DNA of 64,000 nt, taken from positions 62,001 to 126,000 of the forward strand of contig CALKVK010000025.1 of assembly GCA_937996235.1 (NCBI GenBank), given 5' to 3'. Positions 35,048-42,426 of the stretch are shown in pieces (position 1 is the first letter of the stretch; each line of letters opens with the position of its first letter). This stretch comes from an uncultured bacterium. GTDB lineage: Bacteria; Planctomycetota; JAJSAM01; JAJVHW01. Both the position numbers and the translations under genes were made by a program. Below the pieces are notes generated by a model. It made no database searches and had not been told where the DNA came from. It worked only from the letters and a program-made list of their open reading frames with translations.

Positions 35048-36421
35048 CTACTCCTCGGGCTCGTGCAGCGCCGCGAGCACGGCCTCGGTCTCGGGGTCGA
35101 GCGTGCCGTAGCCGCCGAACACGTAGACGAGCACCGCGAGCGACGCCTGCCGGCTGCCGCGCACGCAGTACCCGCGGACCGCGAGCGGGCCCGAATCCTC
35201 GCCCGCCGAGGAGCCCGTCACCTCGAAGACCTGCCCCGCTAGGTCCTTGCCCTGGCGGTCGCGGCCGACACCGCCCTTCTGCGGCGACGGCGCGCGCGCG
35301 CCGGGCGCGAAGAGGCGCTCGACCGTCAGCGCCTGCAGGCCCTTGGCGATGTTCTTCACCTCGTCGCCGTTCACCTGGTTCGGTCCGGCGAGCGAGTAGC
35401 TCCGGCCCCACACGTAGCGCCGGAAGATGAGCTGACGCAGCGCGCGGCCGTCGTCGCCGATCTCCGTGACGTACTCGTACGCGGCCTGCTCGTCGGACTC
35501 CGGCACGCGCGTCAGAACCCAGCGCGAGCCGATCGGCAGGTCCACGACGAGCGCGCCGTCGAGCACCGTCTCCGGCAGCGTCACGTAGCGCTCGCGCAGC
35601 GCGAAGCCCGCCGTGCGGTCGAGCGTCACGCCGTCGTTCCAGAGGCTCGCCGCCGCCTCGTTCGGGAGTGACGCCTTCGCCGGCTTCTCGAGGACCTCGA
35701 ACGCGGCCTGCAGCTCCGACTTCGCCAGCTTGCGGTTCGTCGCGAGCAGCGTGCGCGCCGCCCAGAGATGCGCCGAGCCGAGCGTCGCGGCGAGCGTCAC
35801 GGAGTCGCCGTGCGCGCGGGCCGCGTCGCGGCAGATCTCGGCCGCGCGCTTCAGCAGCGCGTGCTGGTCCGCGGACTCCGTGCACGCGCCCTCGAGCAGG
35901 AACGTCACGGCGTAGCCGAGGGCTTCGCCACCACCCGGCGCCTCGTGGTCCGCGGTCTCGAGCGCCGCCGCGGCGCGCAGCCACGCGGCCGCGCCCGCGC
36001 GCGGGCCGGTGCGCTCGCGCAGCACGAGCGCGTGGGCGAGCGACCAGCACGCGCGCGGATCGCGCGGGGCTGCGGTCGCGGCGCTCTCGGCGAGCGCGAG
36101 GAGACGCGCCGAGAGGCCGCGGCGGGCGTCGTCGCCGGCGGCGCGGGAGGCGTCCTCGTAGCGCCAGGCGCGGTCGCAGACGACGTGCAGGAGCGCCGGG
36201 TCGGCCGCGAGCGCGCGGCCGACGTCGTCCGGGCTGAGCACGGCGACCGCCTGCGCCGCATCGCCGGCGCGCAGCGCGTCGATGGCGTCCTGCGCGGTCT
36301 CGGACAGGTCGCCGGCGCGGGCGACGTGGGCGGCCGCGCACACGAGCAGACACGCGACGAGACGCCGTAGGCCCCCGCCGCGCGCCGCCCCGCGGATCCC
36401 GTCCGTCGAGCCCCGGCGCAT
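35048..36421 (-). CDS. Hypothetical secreted helical-repeat protein
   Basis: About 457 residues from ATG 36421, with a hydrophobic export segment (LRRLVACLLVCAAAHVARAG). The middle is helical with TPR-like pairs (ACWSLAHALVLRERTGPRAG, LGSAHLWAARTLLATNRKLA). The C-terminal part is mixed (VDLPIGSRWVLTRVPESD, QLIFRRYVWGRSYSLAGP, GYCVRGSRQASLAVLVYVFG). No named family. The start has no good ribosome site; GTG 36430 is an alternative. Only 12 bases separate its stop from the regulator start, so it may head that operon. Confidence 0.68.
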   Translation of the reverse strand: MRRGSTDGIRGAARGGGLRRLVACLLVCAAAHVARAGDLSETAQDAIDALRAGDAAQAVAVLSPDDVGRALAADPALLHVVCDRAWRYEDASRAAGDDARRGLSARLLALAESAATAAPRDPRACWSLAHALVLRERTGPRAGAAAWLRAAAALETADHEAPGGGEALGYAVTFLLEGACTESADQHALLKRAAEICRDAARAHGDSVTLAATLGSAHLWAARTLLATNRKLAKSELQAAFEVLEKPAKASLPNEAAASLWNDGVTLDRTAGFALRERYVTLPETVLDGALVVDLPIGSRWVLTRVPESDEQAAYEYVTEIGDDGRALRQLIFRRYVWGRSYSLAGPNQVNGDEVKNIAKGLQALTVERLFAPGARAPSPQKGGVGRDRQGKDLAGQVFEVTGSSAGEDSGPLAVRGYCVRGSRQASLAVLVYVFGGYGTLDPETEAVLAALHEPEE

Positions 36422-36478
36422 GCGCAACACGCGCCGAGTATCGGCGCAACTCCTTGCGCAATCCCGAAGCGCGTCCGG

Positions 36479-36554
36479 CGGCCGAACCGCTACGAACGGT
36501 GTCAGACACCGTTCGTCGGCCTGACCACTACGAACGGTGTCAGACACCGTCCGT
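36479..36554. repeat. Tandem 38-bp REP-like palindromic repeats
   Basis: Two direct copies of a 38-bp unit. Each holds a 25-bp palindrome, ACGAACGGTGTC-A-GACACCGTTCGT: perfect in the first copy (36492-36516) and one mismatch in the second (36530-36554). The GGTGTCAGACACC core is familiar from repeats mobilised by RAYT (REP-associated tyrosine transposase) enzymes. The second copy overlaps the last codons and the stop of the kinase gene. Confidence 0.8.
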
Positions 36555-39500
36555 CGTGGGAGCGCCGTACGCCTCCCACGCGGCCATGAGCTCGCGGTTC
36601 TCGCGGATGTTCGTCAGCATCGCCTCGCGGCACTCCGCGGGCGCTCTCGCGAGCGACTCGAGGACGAGCTGCCGGCCCCTCTCGAGGTGCGCGCGGTCGC
36701 CCGTCGCCTGCCACAGCGCGAGGCGCGGCACGGGTCCGTCGGCGGTCGAACCGGCCTCGGCCAGCGCGGCCTCGGCGGTCGCGATCGCCTCGGGGTCGCC
36801 GCCCGAGACCCACGCGAGCCCCGCAAGAGCCCGCACCTCCTGGCCCTTGATCCCGAGCTCGCGCAGACGCGCCGCCGCGTCGGCGAGCGCGGCGCGGGCT
36901 CCCTCCACGTCGCCGCTCCGCGCACGCAGCTCGCCGAGCAGGACGAGCGCTTCCGCCACACCCGCGGCGTGCCCGGTCTGCCGACGCACGGCGAGCGACT
37001 GCTCGGCGAAGGTCAGCGCCTCCGCCACGTCGCCCGCGGCGTCCGCCACGACGCCGAGGAAGAGCAGCGTGTACCCCTCGGGATAGCGCGCGCCCGTCTC
37101 GCGGCAGAGAGCGAGCGCCGCGTCGAGGTACGGGCGCGCGCCCCGGAGGTCTCCCACGCCGTACCGCTGCGTGCCGAGGCCGAGGAGTCCGACGGCCTCG
37201 CTGGGCCGCGCTCCGAGTTCGCGGACGATCGCGAGCCCCCGCTGCGTGTGCTGCGGCGCCTCGACCACCCGGCCCTGCAGTTGGAGGACCTGGGCCAGGT
37301 TCATCTCGCCCATGGACTCGCCGAACCGGTAGCCGATCTCGCGACTCAGGCCGATGCCGCGCTCGAGATGCTCCTGCGCCTCGTCGAGGCGGAACTGTTG
37401 CCGGAACGCGAGCCCCATGTTCACCAGCGCGGCGGCCTCGCCCTCGCGGTCCCCGATCTCGCGGCTGAGCGCGAGGTGCCGCGCGTGGTGCTCGAGCCCC
37501 TCGGCGTGGCGTGACAGGTTCTGCGCCACCATGCCGAGCCCCCTCGCCACGAGGGCCTCCTGGCGACGATCTGCTCGGGCGACGGCGAGCTGTCGCGCGC
37601 GAAGGTATGCCGGCTCCGCCTCGTCGAGCCGCCCGCTCCGCCAGTACACCCGGCCGAGCGCCATCGCCGCGTGCATGCGCAGCGCGTCGTCGTCCGCGGC
37701 GTCCGCGAGGCGCTCGGCCTCGCGCGCGCACTCCTCCTGCCGCGCGACGCGGCCCAGCATGTCGAGCGAGTCCGCGAGTCGCAGCAGCGTCGTCGCACGC
37801 GCCGCGCCCGTGAGCAGTCCGGGCACCGCGAGCGCGCGCTCCGTCAGCTCGATCGCCCGCGCGTGCAGGTGGCCGTTCGCCAAGTGACCGTGCGCGGCCG
37901 CGAGATAGCGCAGTGCCGAGGCGCCGCGGGCGCCCCGCAGGAACTGCTCGCAGAGTTCGACGCAGAGCGCGCCGTCGAGCGTGTCCACGTCCGCCGCGGC
38001 GGCGTCGGTGCGCGTCTCGAGCGCGTCGGCGAGCGCCGCGTGGTACTCCTCGCGGAGCTGCGGCAGCAGGCTCTCGTAGAGGGCCTCCTGCACCTGGTGG
38101 TGGTCGAACACCATGTGGCGGCCCGCGGCGCGGACCAGCCGGTGCTTGCGCTCGATCTGGCCGAAGCGCTTGAGCACCGGGATGCGCCCCATCCCGAGCA
38201 CGTCGCCGACGAGACCGGGATCGAACCGGTACCCGCTGCAGCACGCGACGTCGAGCAGGTCGCGCTCCTCGTCGCTCAGACCCGCCACGCGCGCCTTGAC
38301 GAGATCGAGCACCGACGACGGGATGCGGATGTCGTCGATAACGCCCGTCGAGACCCAGCTCCCGTCGTCCCTCTGCGTGAGGAACAGCCCCTCGCGCAGT
38401 CCGCGCAGGATCTCGAACACGAAGAACGGGTTGCCGTCGGACTTGACCGCGATGCGGTCGCCGAGATCGCGCGCGAGCTGCTCGGACTGCAGCGTGTCGC
38501 GCAGCAGCCGCACGAGGTCCTTCGGTCCGAGACGGTGCAGCGCGAGCTGCGTCGTCTGGTCGAGCCGCCCGAGGTCCGCGCGCCACTCGTCGGAGACTCC
38601 CGGCCGCGCCGTGCCGATCAGCAGCACGGCGTGGCCGGGGACCGCCATCGCGAGCGACGTGAAGAGCGCGCGGCCCTCCTCGGGCGCGAAGTGCAGGTCG
38701 TCGATCAGGACGACCGTCGTGCGCTCCGCGGCGAGCGCCTGCGTGGTGCGGACGAAGCAGGTCTGCAGCGACGACTTGTCGAGCGCCTGCGCGCCGGGCG
38801 GGGGGAGCTCTCCGCGCAGCAGCGCGTCGAAGGCCGGCACGAGGATACGGTTGCCGCTCAGGTACGCCGCGCTGCCGTCGGCGCCGAGCTGCTCGCGATA
38901 GGCCGCCGAGAAGCCGCCGTCGACCGTCGCCGCGCCGCCCGGCGGATAGCCGCCGAAGAGGTAGTTGATGTCGGCGCCCTCCTGCTGGAGGCGCCCGATC
39001 AGCTCGTCGATCAGGCGGGACTTGCCGATGCCCGCCTCGCCCTCGACGAACACCACCTGACCGTCACCGGCCGCAGCCCGCTCGAAGAGCGCGCGCAGGC
39101 GCGTCAGCTCCTCCTCGCGGCCGTAGACCGCGGTCTCGCGCGGGATGCGCGCACGCCGCAGCGGGCGCCGCGACGCGAGCTGGAGCGCGCGCGCGCGCGC
39201 GTCCCACCACGTGCCGTCCTCGCCCCGCTCGAGCGCCGCGGCCAGCTCGTCCGCCGTCCCGAAGCGCCGGTCGCGGTCCTTCGCGAGGAGACAGTGCACG
39301 ACCTCCTCGTAGAACGCCGTGAGCTGGGGGTTCAGCTCGCCGAGACGCCGCGGCTCCTCGTGCAGGACCTTGCGGATCACCTGCGGGATGTCGTCGGCGA
39401 GGTACGGGTTCGTGCCGCAGGCGAGCTCGTAGAGCACGAGCCCGAGCGCGTGGAGATCGACGCGGTGGTCGAGCCCCTTGCCGCCGCCCGTGAACTGCTC

Positions 39501-40061
39501 GGGCGCCGCGTAGTGCAGCGACCCCACGAAGGCACCCGTCTGCGAGAGCCGCAGCGCGTCGTCGGTCGAGCGCGCAACACCGAGGTCCATGATCTTGACC
39601 ACGTGCTGCGGCGTGATCATCACGTTCTCGGGCTTGAGGTCGCGGTGGATCGCACCCGCCGCGTGGATCGCGCCGAGCCCCTTGCACAGCTCGCGGCCGA
39701 TGTGCCGGCAGAGTTCCTCGGGGACGCGCTCGAGCTCCTCGAGCAGCGCGTGCAGCGTCTGCCCCTCGACGTACTCCATCGCGAGGTAGTGGCGGCCGTC
39801 CGCCTCGCCGCCGTCGTAGGTCCGGACGACGTTCGGGTGCTCGACGCTCCGCCCGATCGTCACCTCGCGCCGGAAGCGCTCGACGGCGTCACCTGACTCG
39901 AGCAGGTGCGCGTGCACGACCTTCAGCGCGACGCGGGTCCCCGGCGGCAGCGCGCCGTCCGCGCCGCACGGCGCGACGGTGGCCGCGTAGACCGTGCCCA
40001 TGCCGCCCGAGCCGAGTTCGCGGTCGATGCGATAGGGACCGACGGCGACGCCCGGCTGCAT
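36540..40061 (-). CDS. Ser/Thr protein kinase fused to AAA-type ATPase and TPR domains
   Basis: A 1173-residue cytoplasmic regulator. The Hanks-type kinase domain is residues 10-275: Gly loop LGSGGMGTVY (16-25), Lys47, HRDLKPEN (Asp141), DLG at 159-161 in place of DFG, and APE at 186-188. From residue 313 (VYGREEELTRLRALF) follows an AAA_16/STAND ATPase with Walker A GEAGIGKS (341-348) and Walker B VVLIDDLHF (450-458). The C-terminal 500 residues are TPR pairs. This layout resembles adenylate-cyclase- or kinase-linked signalling ATPases common in Planctomycetota and Myxococcota. The stop codon lies inside a REP-like palindrome, so the last residues (TDGV) are encoded by the repeat. Confidence 0.92.
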   Translation of the reverse strand: MQPGVAVGPYRIDRELGSGGMGTVYAATVAPCGADGALPPGTRVALKVVHAHLLESGDAVERFRREVTIGRSVEHPNVVRTYDGGEADGRHYLAMEYVEGQTLHALLEELERVPEELCRHIGRELCKGLGAIHAAGAIHRDLKPENVMITPQHVVKIMDLGVARSTDDALRLSQTGAFVGSLHYAAPEQFTGGGKGLDHRVDLHALGLVLYELACGTNPYLADDIPQVIRKVLHEEPRRLGELNPQLTAFYEEVVHCLLAKDRDRRFGTADELAAALERGEDGTWWDARARALQLASRRPLRRARIPRETAVYGREEELTRLRALFERAAAGDGQVVFVEGEAGIGKSRLIDELIGRLQQEGADINYLFGGYPPGGAATVDGGFSAAYREQLGADGSAAYLSGNRILVPAFDALLRGELPPPGAQALDKSSLQTCFVRTTQALAAERTTVVLIDDLHFAPEEGRALFTSLAMAVPGHAVLLIGTARPGVSDEWRADLGRLDQTTQLALHRLGPKDLVRLLRDTLQSEQLARDLGDRIAVKSDGNPFFVFEILRGLREGLFLTQRDDGSWVSTGVIDDIRIPSSVLDLVKARVAGLSDEERDLLDVACCSGYRFDPGLVGDVLGMGRIPVLKRFGQIERKHRLVRAAGRHMVFDHHQVQEALYESLLPQLREEYHAALADALETRTDAAAADVDTLDGALCVELCEQFLRGARGASALRYLAAAHGHLANGHLHARAIELTERALAVPGLLTGAARATTLLRLADSLDMLGRVARQEECAREAERLADAADDDALRMHAAMALGRVYWRSGRLDEAEPAYLRARQLAVARADRRQEALVARGLGMVAQNLSRHAEGLEHHARHLALSREIGDREGEAAALVNMGLAFRQQFRLDEAQEHLERGIGLSREIGYRFGESMGEMNLAQVLQLQGRVVEAPQHTQRGLAIVRELGARPSEAVGLLGLGTQRYGVGDLRGARPYLDAALALCRETGARYPEGYTLLFLGVVADAAGDVAEALTFAEQSLAVRRQTGHAAGVAEALVLLGELRARSGDVEGARAALADAAARLRELGIKGQEVRALAGLAWVSGGDPEAIATAEAALAEAGSTADGPVPRLALWQATGDRAHLERGRQLVLESLARAPAECREAMLTNIRENRELMAAWEAYGAPTTDGV

Positions 40062-40193
40062 GGCGCGAGAAGCTACAGGCCGGCGTGACGGCACGCACGG
40101 CCAGCGTGGCCGAACATACGGCACCGCACGGCGGTCAGAGCGGATTCGCCGCGGAGCCGCAAGCCGTGCGGCGCTGCGACCGCCTCCGAACGA

Positions 40194-40224
40194 GATCGGG
40201 CCCGCGCGTTGCGCGGGCCCGATC
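40194..40224 (-). terminator. Strong hairpin downstream of small secreted-protein pair
   Basis: Perfect 14-bp stem (GATCGGGCCCGCGC with its complement) and a GTT loop, 17 bases beyond the stop at 40241 on the minus strand. It is the likely terminator of the 41135-40241 transcript, although only CTCGTTC follows instead of a T-run. Confidence 0.65.
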
Positions 40225-40240
40225 CGACCGACCACGCCCG

Positions 40241-40636
40241 TCAGGGCTTCGTGGTCGTCTGAATGACCGTGCCGGTCGGGGTCCCGGAGCTGTCGAAGAA
40301 GTCGGCCACGTAGCTGTAGACGGTTCCGGACGGATCCGGCGCTGCGTCGAAGGAGTCGCTCCCCTCGAGCACATCGGCCTCCATCAGAGGCGCGCCTGCG
40401 GTCATGAGAGACGTGGTCGATCCAGGGAACTGCCGGTACAGACGGACCTGGGAGTGCTTGTCCTGCGCGCAGGAGGTCGTGAACACTCCGCTAACGCGTC
40501 CGGACACTGGATCGAAGTTGACCGTCACGACCCTGCTGCCTGGCGTTGCCTCGGCGCGCTCTGCGGAGGCAGACCACGCGACGACGCCAAGAGCCAACGC
40601 GCCAGCGATGGCGAAGGCTAGGAACTTGCTGCTCAT
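40241..40636 (-). CDS. Small secreted protein, second gene of pair
   Basis: A 131-residue protein with a signal peptide cut near SASA (residue 25). The mature domain is beta-rich: VVTVNFDPVSGRVSGVFTTS, a single Cys, YRQFPGSTTSLM and VYSYVADFFDSSG, ending IQTTTKP. Less GC-rich than its surroundings. ATG 40636 is preceded by AAGGAG. It lies 58 bases downstream of the gene at 40695-41135, and the two form an operon ended by a strong hairpin. Size, signal peptide and TKP end recall the protein at 30428-30844. Confidence 0.78.
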   Translation of the reverse strand: MSSKFLAFAIAGALALGVVAWSASAERAEATPGSRVVTVNFDPVSGRVSGVFTTSCAQDKHSQVRLYRQFPGSTTSLMTAGAPLMEADVLEGSDSFDAAPDPSGTVYSYVADFFDSSGTPTGTVIQTTTKP

Positions 40637-40694
40637 CTCATACTCCTTGTCGATCATCTCAATCGATACCTGACTTCAGACGTGCAAGCGCTCG

Positions 40695-41135
40695 TCAGTC
40701 CTCTACCGTCACCGTCGGGGAATACTCCGTAGAGAGGGTGGTCACCTCATCCGGGTCGTCAATCTGTCCGTCCTCGTCCGAATCCTCCCATACTTTCCAG
40801 GTGATGCAGCAGCGCCAGGTCCCCGCACACGGGGTCTCGAGCTTGTAGTCCACGTTGGTCGGGCTGGAGGCACTCGCGGTCACGGGCTTGCCGCCCTTCC
40901 GGCGGACACGCTCCGTGCTCGACTCGTTCTTCCACGTCGTCCCCACCATCTTCTGGAGTTCGCGCGTGTACATGTTCGCGGTATCCGAACTCGCTGAACC
41001 TGCGATGTTCGCCGGCACCTCAGGCGGCCCCGGCTGCGCCGCGGTGTGCGTCAGCGTCGGCGCCGATGCGGCCAGCGCCACGCCGAGCATGGTAACGGAC
41101 AATAGTCCGCATGCGATCACTGTCAATGTCCTCAT
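40695..41135 (-). CDS. Small secreted protein, first gene of pair
   Basis: A 146-residue protein with a signal peptide (MRTLTVIACGLLSVTMLGVA...). The mature part has a charged segment (ELQKMVGTTWKNESSTERVR), a three-Cys cluster (TPCAGTWRCCITWKVWED) and an acidic SDEDGQIDDPDE loop that resembles a calcium-binding DxDxDG-type turn. It ends in strands STEYSPTVTVED. No family recognised. ATG 41135 has GGAGGGAGAGAG upstream, and a good sigma-70-type promoter lies about 95 bases further up. Confidence 0.78.
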   Translation of the reverse strand: MRTLTVIACGLLSVTMLGVALAASAPTLTHTAAQPGPPEVPANIAGSASSDTANMYTRELQKMVGTTWKNESSTERVRRKGGKPVTASASSPTNVDYKLETPCAGTWRCCITWKVWEDSDEDGQIDDPDEVTTLSTEYSPTVTVED

Positions 41136-41484
41136 CTCTCTCCCTCCGCAGTTTGCGTCTCCCGAGCGGCAGCCCGCCCGCCCCTCCACATCGGAGTGTG
41201 CAGACGCCGGCTCCACACTTCTGATTGACCTTATGACTTCGGGATACACGAGTCAAGAGTCAGTGCTACTTTCACGACATTTCCGTGGTCCGAACGCGGT
41301 TCGCTGGGCGCGCGGCCACCGTCACACCGCCGGCGTGCAGGCTCAGCAACCCGCTCGACCCGGTCGGACGGCACGACGCCGACCGCGGAGACGCCTCGCG
41401 CCTCGCTGACGTGTGGTCGTCGCCGCGTTCGAGGACGCGGTCGGGCAGGCTCCGCGTGCGCCGGATGCGTCGCTCGCACCCGGT
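41136..41484. other. Intergenic region with a promoter and no gene
   Basis: 349 bases between two leftward genes. The part next to the small secreted-protein gene (41215-41280) is less GC-rich and contains the promoter listed at 41228-41256. The remainder, up to 41484, is high-GC and has no convincing frame or structure. Confidence 0.55.
41228..41256 (-). promoter_or_regulatory. Sigma-70-type promoter of the small secreted-protein operon
   Basis: On the minus strand TTGACT (41256-41251) and TAAGGT (41233-41228) are separated by 17 bases, the ideal spacing. Transcription would start near 41221 and leave a leader of about 85 bases before ATG 41135. Confidence 0.55.
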
Positions 41485-42150
41485 TCATCGATCGTCGCAG
41501 AGGAACTTCTCGGGACCGTCGGACCGAGGGCGGTCCAGATCTGTGTGGCGCAGTTCCAGTACGTATCTTCCCGGCGCGTCCTCATCGTCGGCGCTCATCG
41601 CCTCCATCACGCCCGCGAGGCGCTCCCAACCGCTCGGAGGTGGCAGATCGGAACTGAGTCGTGACATCTCCCGCTCGGCCAACGTCTGCTCGACTTCCTC
41701 GGCGTGGTCGGCATTCCACTCCACCTCCGGCAAGCGCAGCATGTACACGCCGGGACGAACCTGCACCTCGAGGACGGGCTCGTCGTACTCCGTATCCATC
41801 ACGACGCAGGATGGCATGGAGTAGTCGGATACCCGCCGAGTGCCGCTCTCGAAGCGAAGGCACGCCTCGTACTCGCGCAGCCCGCGCTCGCTCGTGGACC
41901 CCTCGCGCGCCTCCACGACCGCGTCGGACACCCCCCCGTGCCGCTGCTCCAGGAGATCGCGCGACACATCTTCGTCGCGCGCGAGGCACTGATAAGCTGG
42001 CTTCGACCAGTCCATGTCGTCGTCCTGTCCGGCGTTCGCGCCAGTTCTCGGAGGCTCCCTCGGCACTGCCGCGAGGTCGTACCTCGGCAATCCTGTGGGA
42101 TCGAACGCCACGAACGAGCCCCAGCGCGTGCCTATCAACTGCTGGGCCAT
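41485..42150 (-). CDS. Hypothetical soluble acidic protein
   Basis: A 221-residue protein without signal peptide or membrane helix. Recognisable stretches are MAQQLIGTRWGSFVAFDPTG, an acidic QDDDMDWSKPAYQCLARDED and YEACLRFESGTRRVSDYSMP. These are followed by VLEVQVRPGVYMLRLPEVEW and VLELRHTDLDRPRS. No family can be named. Codon use is a little less GC-biased than in flanking large genes. It reads away from the sulfatase gene across a 276-base region containing two palindromes. Confidence 0.7.
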   Translation of the reverse strand: MAQQLIGTRWGSFVAFDPTGLPRYDLAAVPREPPRTGANAGQDDDMDWSKPAYQCLARDEDVSRDLLEQRHGGVSDAVVEAREGSTSERGLREYEACLRFESGTRRVSDYSMPSCVVMDTEYDEPVLEVQVRPGVYMLRLPEVEWNADHAEEVEQTLAEREMSRLSSDLPPPSGWERLAGVMEAMSADDEDAPGRYVLELRHTDLDRPRSDGPEKFLCDDR

Positions 42151-42324
42151 GATGTGTCCGCTCCGTGCACGACGGGCTCGCGACCGGCGGCCCAGCGCGG
42201 CACTGCGGCCGACGCGCCCGGTCGACGCGCGGAGGACACGTTACAGATCGTCGGCCCTCACCGCGTCGCCTGCGCGCGCAGGGGCGCGGAGCGGGGCCAT
42301 GCTCAGTCTGCGCGGGACCTCCCG

Positions 42325-42349
42325 ACGACCGGTGTCGGAGACGGTTCGC
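42325..42349. repeat. Degenerate copy of the REP-like palindrome
   Basis: ACGACCGGTGTCGGAGACGG followed by TTCGC matches the 25-bp palindrome at 36492-36516 with about five mismatches. It lies in the divergent region between 42150 and 42427. Confidence 0.45.
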
Positions 42350-42360
42350 AGCGTCAACGG

Positions 42361-42382
42361 CAGATGACGGATTCGTCATCTG
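42361..42382. promoter_or_regulatory. Perfect 9-bp inverted repeat upstream of the sulfatase gene
   Basis: CAGATGACG-GATT-CGTCATCTG, 45 bases before ATG 42427, followed by TCTCTTC. As no upstream gene reads in this direction, a terminator is unlikely. An operator or a leader hairpin fits better. Confidence 0.45.
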
Positions 42383-42426
42383 TCTCTTCAGACTCCGTTC
42401 ATCCGCCGCTCACTAGCTTCGCAGGG

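Noticed and set aside
36479..36554. Two 38-bp direct repeats considered as a CRISPR array
   Set aside because: The units are contiguous with no unique spacers, are palindromic, and no cas gene is present. They fit REP-like sequences.
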